Source: JAQUSX01 sp035446985 (GTDB lineage Bacteria > Bacillota > Clostridia > Christensenellales > CAG-314). Taken from it: a stretch of DNA of 17,952 nt. This document shows, in pieces, positions 8,115-15,047 of this stretch. A program made the translations under genes and the position numbers. The notes beneath the pieces were generated by a model, which was not told the DNA's origin, made no database searches, and was given only the letters and a program-made list of their open reading frames with translations. Position 1 is the first letter of the stretch. Every line of letters begins with the position of its first letter. Location: the NCBI GenBank assembly GCA_035446985.1, contig DAOTGG010000021.1:1-17952 (forward strand), written 5' to 3'.

Positions 8115-10019
8115 TTAATTTTCAAAATAACTTTTTGTAATATCAATCGGCACGATTATTTTTTCATCCGTTTTATAATCAGCTTCCACTAGTAGATGTC
8201 TACTGTTTAATTCGTCCTTATCGTATTCAGCCCAAGCAATTCCCTTCGGTACTTTAAAATCGCTTGGAGTTTTGCCTGACAGTAGATATTCTCTGCATAC
8301 GTTACCGCATATTTTTCCCGCGGATAAAGACTTGTTTATTCTCGCTTGTTCATCGCCGTACCAAACGAAAAAAGTTTCTCTTGTAGTATAGCCGCACATA
8401 TAAAGATCGCTGTTGTCGTCGGGACCTACTGTGCCTGTCTTTGCCGCTATTTCAAATTTTATATCTGAAAGGGCCTTTGCCGTTCCGTTTTTTACCGCAT
8501 CCATAAGCATATACGTAGTGAGATATGCCGTTTCCCTGGAAAAAGCGTAAGCCGATTGTCCGTTGTGGCGGTAAATAAGCTTGTCGCCTAATGATATCGA
8601 CTTTATTAAAGCTGCGGGTTTATAAATTCCGCAGTTAGAAAAGGTAGAGTAACCCGACGCTATTTCAAGCGGACTTACGCCTTCGTTAACGCAGCCCAAA
8701 GCCAAAGTCAAGTTGTCGTCTTTTTCGGTCAAAGTAATGCCGTTACGGGTTAAATATTTTTTTGCCGTAGGAACGCCGATCATATTCAGCGTTTTTATTG
8801 CGGGTATATTCAAACTTTCCGAAAGAGCTTTTGTTACAGTCGTCCAGCCTTGATATTTTCCGCCGAAATTTTTTGGGCTGTAATCCCCAAAGCTTATTTC
8901 CGCGTCCAAAACGGGAGTAGCTACGCAAATTTGGCGAGTGTCAAGAGCGGGGGCGTATACCGCCAAAGGTTTTAATAAAGAGCCGACTTGACGCTTAATA
9001 CTATATAAATCTTTCACATTGCCGTAAGCAGCGGAGACGCCGCGCGTATCGTTATCAATAACGATGCCTATGCTATCGGGAGTAAAGCCGAAGTCATTTT
9101 TTTGGTTTTTAAAACTTTCAGCAAGTCTGTCGCTGGCTTCGGCATCGTAATAGGTGTATATAATATAATTACTGCCACGTAGCTCGGTAATAGAAATGCC
9201 GAGTATTTTTGCCGCTTCGGCGTACACGGAATTTAAGTAAAAGTCCGCGTCGCTGGGTCTTTTTATTTTTATGATTGTTTCTGTCTTTGCGGCGGTTAAA
9301 GCCGTTTGATCAATATATCCGCGCTCCGCCATTTTGTCCAATACCAAATTACGTCTTTTTATAGAGTTTTCGGGATTTTTGTCGGGCGAATAAAAGTTGG
9401 GGGATTTTAACATACCCGCAAGCAGAGCCGCCTCTGATAAAGTCAAGTCTTTCGGATTTTTGCCAAAATAACTGCTTGCGGCGCGGTTTAGCCCAACGCA
9501 ATCTCCGCCGAAATAAGCGGTATTTAAGTATGATTCGAGTATTTGATTTTTACTCATTTTTTCTTCCAGTTGGTATGCCAGCAATATTTCGTTAATTTTA
9601 CGTTTTACGGTTTTGTCGTTTGTTAAGTGCGTGTTTTTTACTAACTGCTGGGTAATAGTGGAGCCGCCTTCCACCAATTTGCCCGATGAAAGATTTTTTA
9701 CTACAGCCCTAGCCACGCCGATGTAATCCACGCCGTTATGGCTGTAAAATCTGTTGTCCTCGATAGCTAAAAACGCGCTTTTTGTTTCGGCAGAAAGTTC
9801 GTCCAAGTTGACGTAACTATTAGCGCGCATCAAGTTACCGTTCTTGTCAAGAACGGTAATGAGGGTTTTTGAAAATGCGATTTTATTCAAATCAAGGTCG
9901 ATGTAGTCGGACGAACGTGTAAAAGCGAAAAGTCCGAAAGCTGCCGTAAGTGAAATTACGCCTATCACCGCCGCCATTACGATGATGAAAACAGCGTTTT
10001 TTTTGCCGCTCTTCCTCAT
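8115..10019 (-). CDS. Class A penicillin-binding protein (PBP1A family)
   Basis: This bifunctional cell-wall enzyme polymerises lipid II into glycan strands and cross-links the peptides at the outer face of the membrane. It has a short basic N-terminus and one membrane anchor (about 8-33). The GT51 glycosyltransferase domain shows the catalytic Glu87 in EDNRFYSHNGVD, GGSTITQQLVKN (118-129), KRKINE, LNTAYFGG and LLAGMLKSPNFYSP. The transpeptidase domain has SLLK (Ser347 nucleophile, Lys350), SLN (402-404) and KTGT (from 527). At 634 residues it is short for the class, with no C-terminal extension after the transpeptidase. No clear ribosome binding site precedes the ATG; the frame is open for about 70 bases upstream but offers no ATG, GTG or TTG, so this start is kept. 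It is monocistronic, divergent from miaB and convergent with thiI. Confidence 0.93.
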   Translation of the reverse strand: MRKSGKKNAVFIIVMAAVIGVISLTAAFGLFAFTRSSDYIDLDLNKIAFSKTLITVLDKNGNLMRANSYVNLDELSAETKSAFLAIEDNRFYSHNGVDYIGVARAVVKNLSSGKLVEGGSTITQQLVKNTHLTNDKTVKRKINEILLAYQLEEKMSKNQILESYLNTAYFGGDCVGLNRAASSYFGKNPKDLTLSEAALLAGMLKSPNFYSPDKNPENSIKRRNLVLDKMAERGYIDQTALTAAKTETIIKIKRPSDADFYLNSVYAEAAKILGISITELRGSNYIIYTYYDAEASDRLAESFKNQKNDFGFTPDSIGIVIDNDTRGVSAAYGNVKDLYSIKRQVGSLLKPLAVYAPALDTRQICVATPVLDAEISFGDYSPKNFGGKYQGWTTVTKALSESLNIPAIKTLNMIGVPTAKKYLTRNGITLTEKDDNLTLALGCVNEGVSPLEIASGYSTFSNCGIYKPAALIKSISLGDKLIYRHNGQSAYAFSRETAYLTTYMLMDAVKNGTAKALSDIKFEIAAKTGTVGPDDNSDLYMCGYTTRETFFVWYGDEQARINKSLSAGKICGNVCREYLLSGKTPSDFKVPKGIAWAEYDKDELNSRHLLVEADYKTDEKIIVPIDITKSYFEN

Positions 10020-10047
10020 ATTTTTATTATTTGTAAAATGATTTTTA

Positions 10048-10056
10048 TTTATAGCA
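10048..10056 (-). promoter_or_regulatory. Candidate extended -10 promoter of the PBP gene
   Basis: On the minus strand these bases read TGC-TATAAA, an extended -10 element with one mismatch to TATAAT. No good -35 sits 16-18 bases upstream, as is usual for extended -10 promoters. Transcription would start near 10041, giving a leader of about 20 bases. Confidence 0.35.
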
Positions 10057-10345
10057 AGTTTAGTGCCATAGCGTATTGCTAAATACTGTTAGTTTTTAAA
10101 CTAAATAAATTTTCAAATTGCGTAATTAAAAAAATTAATCTTTAATTTCAAAAGTATTATTTATAATAAAATATTCAACCGCAAATGTATTAATAGATTG
10201 GGCTAAATAATTAAGGGAAAAAACAATATATTGTCAAAAAATGAAACGCGGACAAAGCGTTACACGATTTTTATAAAGGTTATTTTATTTTATAACAAAG
10301 ATTAAATTTCATTTTTCTATTAGAGCAATATTTGTATTTTTTCCC

Positions 10346-10374
10346 TTGTCTATTCAGCTAAAAAAAGTTATAAT
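10346..10374 (+). promoter_or_regulatory. Sigma-A type promoter of miaB
   Basis: A -35 element TTGTCT (10346-10351) and a consensus -10 TATAAT (10369-10374) are separated by exactly 17 bases. Transcription should begin near 10381, leaving only about 13 untranslated bases before the ATG at 10394. This also argues against translation from the TTG at 10346, which is the -35 box itself. Confidence 0.7.
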
Positions 10375-10382
10375 AAAATATC

Positions 10383-10387
10383 GGAGG
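10383..10387 (+). promoter_or_regulatory. Ribosome binding site that fixes the miaB start
   Basis: GGAGG lies 6 bases before the ATG at 10394. No comparable site precedes the in-frame TTG at 10346, so the shorter protein starting MKSYFIKTYGC is the real product. Confidence 0.85.
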
Positions 10388-10393
10388 CTTCTA

Positions 10394-11707
10394 ATGAAAT
10401 CATATTTTATAAAAACTTACGGCTGCCAGATGAATATACACGAATCTGAAAAAATCGCGGGAATTTTGCGCGATTTAGATTATATAGAAGCCGATTCCGA
10501 TCAAAACGCGGACATTATCGTTTTTAATACTTGTTGTATCAGAGAAACCGCCGAAGCAAAAATCAGTGGTCACATCGGCGAAGTCTCAAGATTGAAACAA
10601 AAAAACCCGAACCTTATAGTAGCGGTTTGCGGCTGCATGTCTCAACAAAAAGGCGTAGCCGAACAGCTGAAAAAACGTTTTCCTTTTATCAATATTATTC
10701 TCGGCACGTCAAATCTGCAACTGCTCGCCGAAGAATTATCCCGTCAAACGCAAAAGCACAGTCTTATTGACACGGCTGAATACAACACCGTGACGGAGAT
10801 GAATTCGTACCGCACCAGCGGAGCAAACGCATGGGTTAATATTATTTACGGCTGCAACAATTTTTGCACTTATTGCATCGTGCCGTATGTAAGGGGCAGA
10901 GAACGTAGCAGAAAAGAAAAAGATATCGTTGCCGAAGTCAGTTATCTACTCGAAAATGGTTATAAAGAAATAACTTTATTAGGGCAAAACGTAAATTCTT
11001 ACGGCAAAGATTTAGACGACGGAAGCAGTTTTTCTCAGTTGCTCGAAAAACTTGCAAATCTGCCATATAAATACAGACTCAGATTTTTAACCTCGCACCC
11101 TAAGGATTTTACGGAAGATATTATCGACGTAGTGGCTAAATACGATAACATTTGCAAATCCATACATTTACCCGTCCAGAGCGGCAGCACCGCTGTTTTA
11201 CGCAATATGAACCGCCGCTACACTCGCGAATATTATCTTGATTTAGTAAGTAAAATCCGCGCGAAAATCCCCAATGCGGGGCTTTCATCAGATATTATGG
11301 TAGGTTTTCCTGGCGAAACGGAAGAGGATTTTGCCGATACGCTCGACCTGGTCAAGCAGGTAAGATATTCGTCTTGTTTTTGTTTTATTTATTCGAGGCG
11401 GAAAGGCACTCCCGGCTATGCAATGGAAAATCAAATACCAAAAATCGTAAAAACCGAAAGAATAAAGCAGCTTATCGCCGCTCAAAACGTGATTACGCGT
11501 GAAATAAGCAAACAGTTTGAAGGCAAGACGGTGGAAATACTGGTTGACGGCTTAAACGATAAATATAGTGACGTTTATTGCGGACGCACCGACTGCGGAA
11601 AACTTGTCAATTTTAAATGCGACAAAGACTGCACGGGCGAATTTGTAAATATCAAAATTAACCGTTCGCAATCGGCAACTTTGTTCGGTGAGATAGTAAA
11701 AGACTAG
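10394..11707 (+). CDS. miaB: tRNA-2-methylthio-N6-dimethylallyladenosine synthase MiaB
   Basis: MiaB is a radical SAM methylthiotransferase that converts i6A37 of tRNAs reading UNN codons into ms2i6A37. From the ATG at 10394 it is 437 residues, the usual length. The N-terminal methylthiotransferase domain holds the auxiliary [4Fe-4S] ligands Cys11 (KTYGCQMN), Cys47 (FNTCCIRE) and Cys81 (VCGCM). The radical SAM core has CNNFCTYC, giving Cys154, Cys158 and Cys161. A C-terminal TRAM-like RNA-binding domain (about 375-437) follows. NTCCIRE-type spacing and length fit MiaB better than RimO or MtaB. A good promoter and GGAGG support the start. MiaA, which makes its substrate, is encoded downstream after mutS and mutL, so both A37 steps flank the mismatch repair genes. 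Confidence 0.95.
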   Translation: MKSYFIKTYGCQMNIHESEKIAGILRDLDYIEADSDQNADIIVFNTCCIRETAEAKISGHIGEVSRLKQKNPNLIVAVCGCMSQQKGVAEQLKKRFPFINIILGTSNLQLLAEELSRQTQKHSLIDTAEYNTVTEMNSYRTSGANAWVNIIYGCNNFCTYCIVPYVRGRERSRKEKDIVAEVSYLLENGYKEITLLGQNVNSYGKDLDDGSSFSQLLEKLANLPYKYRLRFLTSHPKDFTEDIIDVVAKYDNICKSIHLPVQSGSTAVLRNMNRRYTREYYLDLVSKIRAKIPNAGLSSDIMVGFPGETEEDFADTLDLVKQVRYSSCFCFIYSRRKGTPGYAMENQIPKIVKTERIKQLIAAQNVITREISKQFEGKTVEILVDGLNDKYSDVYCGRTDCGKLVNFKCDKDCTGEFVNIKINRSQSATLFGEIVKD

Positions 11708-12004
11708 GTAATAAAATTTTTGATAGAGTATTTATTTAACTAATAAAAAACTAAGTCTTAAATAGTAATTCTCGTTCAAGTATAAACTCCTTAATTTTAT
11801 TAGATATAATAAAGAATTTTAGAAAGTGGTTTAACTAAGATGCGGATACTGCCTTTAAAATCTGACAATAACGACTTCAAAGCAGCAAAAATTAAAAAAA
11901 TAAAGCTTATGATAACCATAATATGAACATTTTATGTTTGGCATAGTATTCAGCAGCTAAAATTAGACCTGTTAAAGACTTTGCATAATAGTATTGGAGA
12001 CATA

Positions 12005-12103
12005 GTGCTATATAAATTACACAAGCGACTATCAAAAAAACCAATGGTTTTATAAAATTTTATTGGTAAGTATTTATAAGAACCCAAAAAATTTATATAG
12101 TGC
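12005..12103 (+). repeat. Nested inverted repeats in the mutS leader
   Basis: CTATATAAATT (12008-12018) pairs exactly with AATTTATATAG (12090-12100), extendable to 12005-12018 with 12090-12103 through two G-U pairs. Inside, ACCAAT (12040-12045) pairs with ATTGGT (12062-12067), enclosing the palindrome TTTTATAAAA. An RNA long-range stem with an inner hairpin is possible, but the AT-rich content makes chance a real alternative. Confidence 0.35.
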
Positions 12104-12153
12104 GAACTTCAATTTGATTGAAATATATTTCTAAAGCAGGAAAAAGATACAAT

Positions 12154-12159
12154 AGGAGA
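12154..12159 (+). promoter_or_regulatory. Ribosome binding site that fixes the mutS start
   Basis: AGGAGA lies 6 bases before the ATG at 12166. The in-frame TTG at 12118 would add 16 residues absent from the MutS family and lacks such a site, so MAFSPMMTHYL is the likely N-terminus. Confidence 0.85.
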
Positions 12160-12165
12160 AAAATA

Positions 12166-14742
12166 ATGGCGTTTTCGCCGATGATGACTCATTATCTGAC
12201 AATCAAAGAACAATACCCCGACTGTATAGTGCTGTACAGGCTGGGCGATTTTTACGAGATGTTTTTTGACGACGCCGTTAAAGCCAGCGAGATACTTGAC
12301 CTTGTGCTTACGGGTAGAGATTGCGGAGATACGAAAAGAGCGCCGATGTGCGGTGTGCCGTATCATGCGGTCGATATTTACATAGCTAAACTTATTTCAA
12401 AAGGTCTAAAAGTGGCAGTGTGCGAGCAGCTTACTGAGCCAATGCCGGGCAAAATGGTGGAACGCGACGTAACGAGAGTAATAACGCCCGGCACGGTCGT
12501 TGAAAACACGATTTTGGACGAAAAACGAAACAATTTTATTTGCTCTGTTACGGTTGACGGAATGAGTTGCGGATGCGCGTTTTGCGACGTTTCTACTGGC
12601 GAATTTTTCGCTTATGAAATGGAAGAGCCTAATTTGTTCCAAAAAATTCAAGATTTATTAGTCACGTTTTGCCCTTCAGAAATAATCACCGACGAAAATT
12701 CTATTTTTTTAAACGATTCTTTGCCCGTAATAAAAGCGGGTAAAATTGTGAAAACCGAGCTTTTTCATAACGCCGCTTTTGAATACAAAAACGCGCTGAA
12801 TTGCATAAAAAAGCATTACAAAATCAATAGCGTAAAAGCCTTCGGAATGGAAGAAAAAACGCAAGCCATTTGCGCTTGCGGAGCTTTGCTTGAATATTTT
12901 TCTGATACGCAAAAAAGAGAATTGAGCCATTTGCACCCGATAAAAATGGCTCAAAACTTCGAATACATGTCGATAGATTTTAACACTCGAAGAAATCTTG
13001 AACTTATAGTATCGGGACATGAACAAAAAAGAAAAGGCAGCCTTATTTGGCTTATTGACAACACCCGCACGGGTATGGGCGGACGCGCGATAGCCTCGTG
13101 GCTCGAAAGACCGCTCCAGGACGCGGACAAAATAAACGAAAGATTGTCGGCGGTTGAAGAATTTGTTAATAGCTACGTATTACGAGATTCGCTTGACGAA
13201 CTACTGAGTCAAATAAAGGATATTGAAAGAATTACCGCGAAACTGTCTTATAATACGTTTAGCCCCAGAGACTGTAATTCGCTCCAAATTTCGCTTACTT
13301 TTTTGCCAAAAATCAAAAGCTTATTAAGCGAATGTAGTTCGCCGTTATTAAAAAAGCTAAAAGAACGTTTGACAGATGTGACCGCGGTAGAAAAAATGAT
13401 TTTTTCGGCGATAGTGGAGAACGCTCCGTTGACTGTTAAAGACGGCGGTTTTATCAAGAAAGGCTATAATGCTCAACTTGACAACTTGACAGAGATTTCG
13501 CAAAACTCAAAAGGCATGATTGCCGCGTTGGAAGAAAAAGAACGTGTGCGCACAGGCATAAAGACGCTGAAAGTCGGCTACAACAAGGTTTTCGGGTATT
13601 ATTTTGAAATAACAAATTCGTACAAGCATCTTGCGCCAGCCGATTTTATACGCAAGCAAACGCTAACGAACGGCGAAAGATACGTTTCTCCCGAGCTGAA
13701 AGAACTGGAAGAATCAATATTGAACGCCGATGAAAAAAGTTTTGCGTTAGAAAAAGAGCTTTACGCAGAATTAAGAGAAAAACTGCTTGTTTATGTTCCG
13801 CAGTTTCAGCAGATAGGTAGCGCAATAGGCGTTATCGACGCTCTGCTCAGTTTCGCGAAAGTTTCAGTCAAAAGAAACTATAACAAACCGCAGATAAACG
13901 CGCTTGACCAAACTTTGGAAATAGTGGACGGCAGACATCCGATAGTTGAAAGTTTTATTAAAGCGGGCGAATTTATTGCCAACGACACTTTTTTGGACAC
14001 TGCGAAAAACCGAACGATGGTAATAACGGGACCGAATATGGCGGGCAAAAGCACGTACATGAGGCAAGTCGCTTTGATTACTCTTATGGCGCATATCGGT
14101 TGTTTTGTGCCTGCGAAAACCGCCGTCATTCCTATAGTTGATAAAATTTTCACACGCGTAGGCGCGAGCGACGATATTTCATTCAATCAAAGCACCTTTA
14201 TGGTCGAAATGGTTGAGGTCGCAAACATCATAAACAACGCGACGGACAAAAGCCTTATTATTTTGGATGAAGTGGGCAGAGGCACCGCGACTTTTGACGG
14301 CTTGAGTATTGCTTGGGCGGTTTTGGAATATATTTCCACCAGATTAACCGCAAAAACGCTTTTCGCTACTCATTTTCACGAATTGACAGAGTTGGAAGGC
14401 AGAGTTGAAGGCGTAAAAAATTATAAAATCAGCGTAAAAGAAATAAACGACAATATCGTATTTTTACGAAAAATCACACGCGGCGGCGCGAGCAGAAGCT
14501 TTGGAATAGAAGTAGCGTCTTTGGCGGGCGTGCCGAAACCTATTATAACAAGAGCAAAAGAAATTTCACGACTACTTGAGCAGCACGATATAGTTCCGCA
14601 AAAAAAAGAAGAAACCGCACCGCGCGGACTTAATGAAACGCAGATTTTAAAAGTTTTAAAAACAATAGATATTGAAAACTGTACGCCGATCAAGGCGTTT
14701 GAAATTTTGAAAGATCTAGTCGATATGATAAATCAAAAATAA
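12166..14742 (+). CDS. mutS: DNA mismatch repair protein MutS
   Basis: MutS dimers recognise mismatches and small loops and, on ATP binding, slide and recruit MutL. From the ATG at 12166 the protein is 858 residues, normal for the family. The mismatch-recognition domain begins at once, with the FxE motif (Phe29, Glu31) in GDFYEMF. Connector, lever and clamp domains follow. The ATPase has Walker A GPNMAGKS (622-629), the ABC signature STFMVEM, Walker B ILDE (Asp701, Glu702) and the THFHEL switch. The P-loop-adjacent motif reads GRGTATFDG where most bacterial MutS have GTSTFDG; MSH6 proteins share the Ala, so activity is probably kept. A C-terminal dimerisation helix-turn-helix region ends the protein. 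It precedes mutL on the same strand, as in most Bacillota, but is 305 bases away from it. Confidence 0.97.
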   Translation: MAFSPMMTHYLTIKEQYPDCIVLYRLGDFYEMFFDDAVKASEILDLVLTGRDCGDTKRAPMCGVPYHAVDIYIAKLISKGLKVAVCEQLTEPMPGKMVERDVTRVITPGTVVENTILDEKRNNFICSVTVDGMSCGCAFCDVSTGEFFAYEMEEPNLFQKIQDLLVTFCPSEIITDENSIFLNDSLPVIKAGKIVKTELFHNAAFEYKNALNCIKKHYKINSVKAFGMEEKTQAICACGALLEYFSDTQKRELSHLHPIKMAQNFEYMSIDFNTRRNLELIVSGHEQKRKGSLIWLIDNTRTGMGGRAIASWLERPLQDADKINERLSAVEEFVNSYVLRDSLDELLSQIKDIERITAKLSYNTFSPRDCNSLQISLTFLPKIKSLLSECSSPLLKKLKERLTDVTAVEKMIFSAIVENAPLTVKDGGFIKKGYNAQLDNLTEISQNSKGMIAALEEKERVRTGIKTLKVGYNKVFGYYFEITNSYKHLAPADFIRKQTLTNGERYVSPELKELEESILNADEKSFALEKELYAELREKLLVYVPQFQQIGSAIGVIDALLSFAKVSVKRNYNKPQINALDQTLEIVDGRHPIVESFIKAGEFIANDTFLDTAKNRTMVITGPNMAGKSTYMRQVALITLMAHIGCFVPAKTAVIPIVDKIFTRVGASDDISFNQSTFMVEMVEVANIINNATDKSLIILDEVGRGTATFDGLSIAWAVLEYISTRLTAKTLFATHFHELTELEGRVEGVKNYKISVKEINDNIVFLRKITRGGASRSFGIEVASLAGVPKPIITRAKEISRLLEQHDIVPQKKEETAPRGLNETQILKVLKTIDIENCTPIKAFEILKDLVDMINQK

Positions 14743-15047
14743 GTTTTAAAAAAATATTTTTTTGAAGCAAAGCTATAGAATGAGTATAAAAATTAAGCTA
14801 AGATTATGATTTCATAAAATAACCATTTCAATAAAAATTGAATTTAAGGCAGAAAGATAAAAAAGTTAAAATCAGAATTCTTTTTAAAAGCTTTTAACTT
14901 GCTTAATTAGTTTTGGGATATGTATCATTAAAAACGTACAATCACGAATACGGGGAAAGCAAATTTATAAAGAAAACAACTTTTATAAAAGTCGGCAAAA
15001 TAGAAAAATTTTAAAAGACAATTACTAACACAGACTTTTGGTGGAAA
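14743..15047. other. AT-rich spacer between mutS and mutL
   Basis: This 305-base spacer holds no recognised gene. It begins with an A7-TA-T7 palindrome (14748-14763), which could be a weak terminator for mutS. A 9-bp inverted repeat pairs AAGTTAAAA (14863-14871) with TTTTAACTT (14892-14900). A candidate mutL promoter is at 14913-14942, and the palindrome ACTTTTATAAAAGT is at 14979-14992. The mutL ribosome binding site GGTGG lies at 15040-15044. Confidence 0.55.
14913..14942 (+). promoter_or_regulatory. Candidate promoter of mutL
   Basis: TTGGGA (14913-14918, 4 of 6 matches to TTGACA) and TACAAT (14937-14942, 5 of 6 to TATAAT) are 18 bases apart. Transcription would start near 14949, about 100 bases before the mutL ATG. 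It would allow mutL to be expressed apart from mutS; such a match can also arise by chance in AT-rich DNA. Confidence 0.35.

Larger units (their letters stand above)
10020..10393. other. Divergent intergenic region between the PBP gene and miaB
   Basis: This 374-base AT-rich region separates two divergently transcribed genes and should hold promoters for both. A good miaB promoter is visible at 10346-10374 and an extended -10 for the PBP gene at 10048-10056. A 7-2-7 dyad (TTAGTTT-TT-AAACTAA) lies at 10089-10104, and a TAGCAA/TTGCTA inverted repeat at 10052-10081 overlaps the PBP -10. A minus-strand TTGACA at 10232-10237 has no good -10 partner (candidates match at 4 of 6 at best). No gene or RNA was recognised in the rest. 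Confidence 0.6.
11708..12165. other. AT-rich spacer between miaB and mutS
   Basis: This 458-base spacer is unusually long for a miaB-mutS junction and contains no recognised gene. Stops are frequent in all frames; the longest visible frame (11840-11926, 28 codons) has no ribosome binding site and no recognisable product. TATAAT occurs at 11805-11810 without a convincing -35. Nested inverted repeats occupy 12005-12103. No clear terminator for miaB was seen. Confidence 0.6.

Noticed and set aside
11840..11926. 28-codon reading frame in the miaB-mutS spacer
   Set aside because: It has no ribosome binding site and no recognisable sequence, and frames of this length are common by chance.
12118..12165. 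TTG at 12118 as the mutS start
   Set aside because: The AGGAGA site and the family N-terminus both point to the ATG at 12166.
14748..14763. A7-TA-T7 palindrome after mutS as an intrinsic terminator
   Set aside because: It has no G-C pairs and almost no loop, so a stable RNA hairpin is unlikely; kept only as a remark in the spacer entry.
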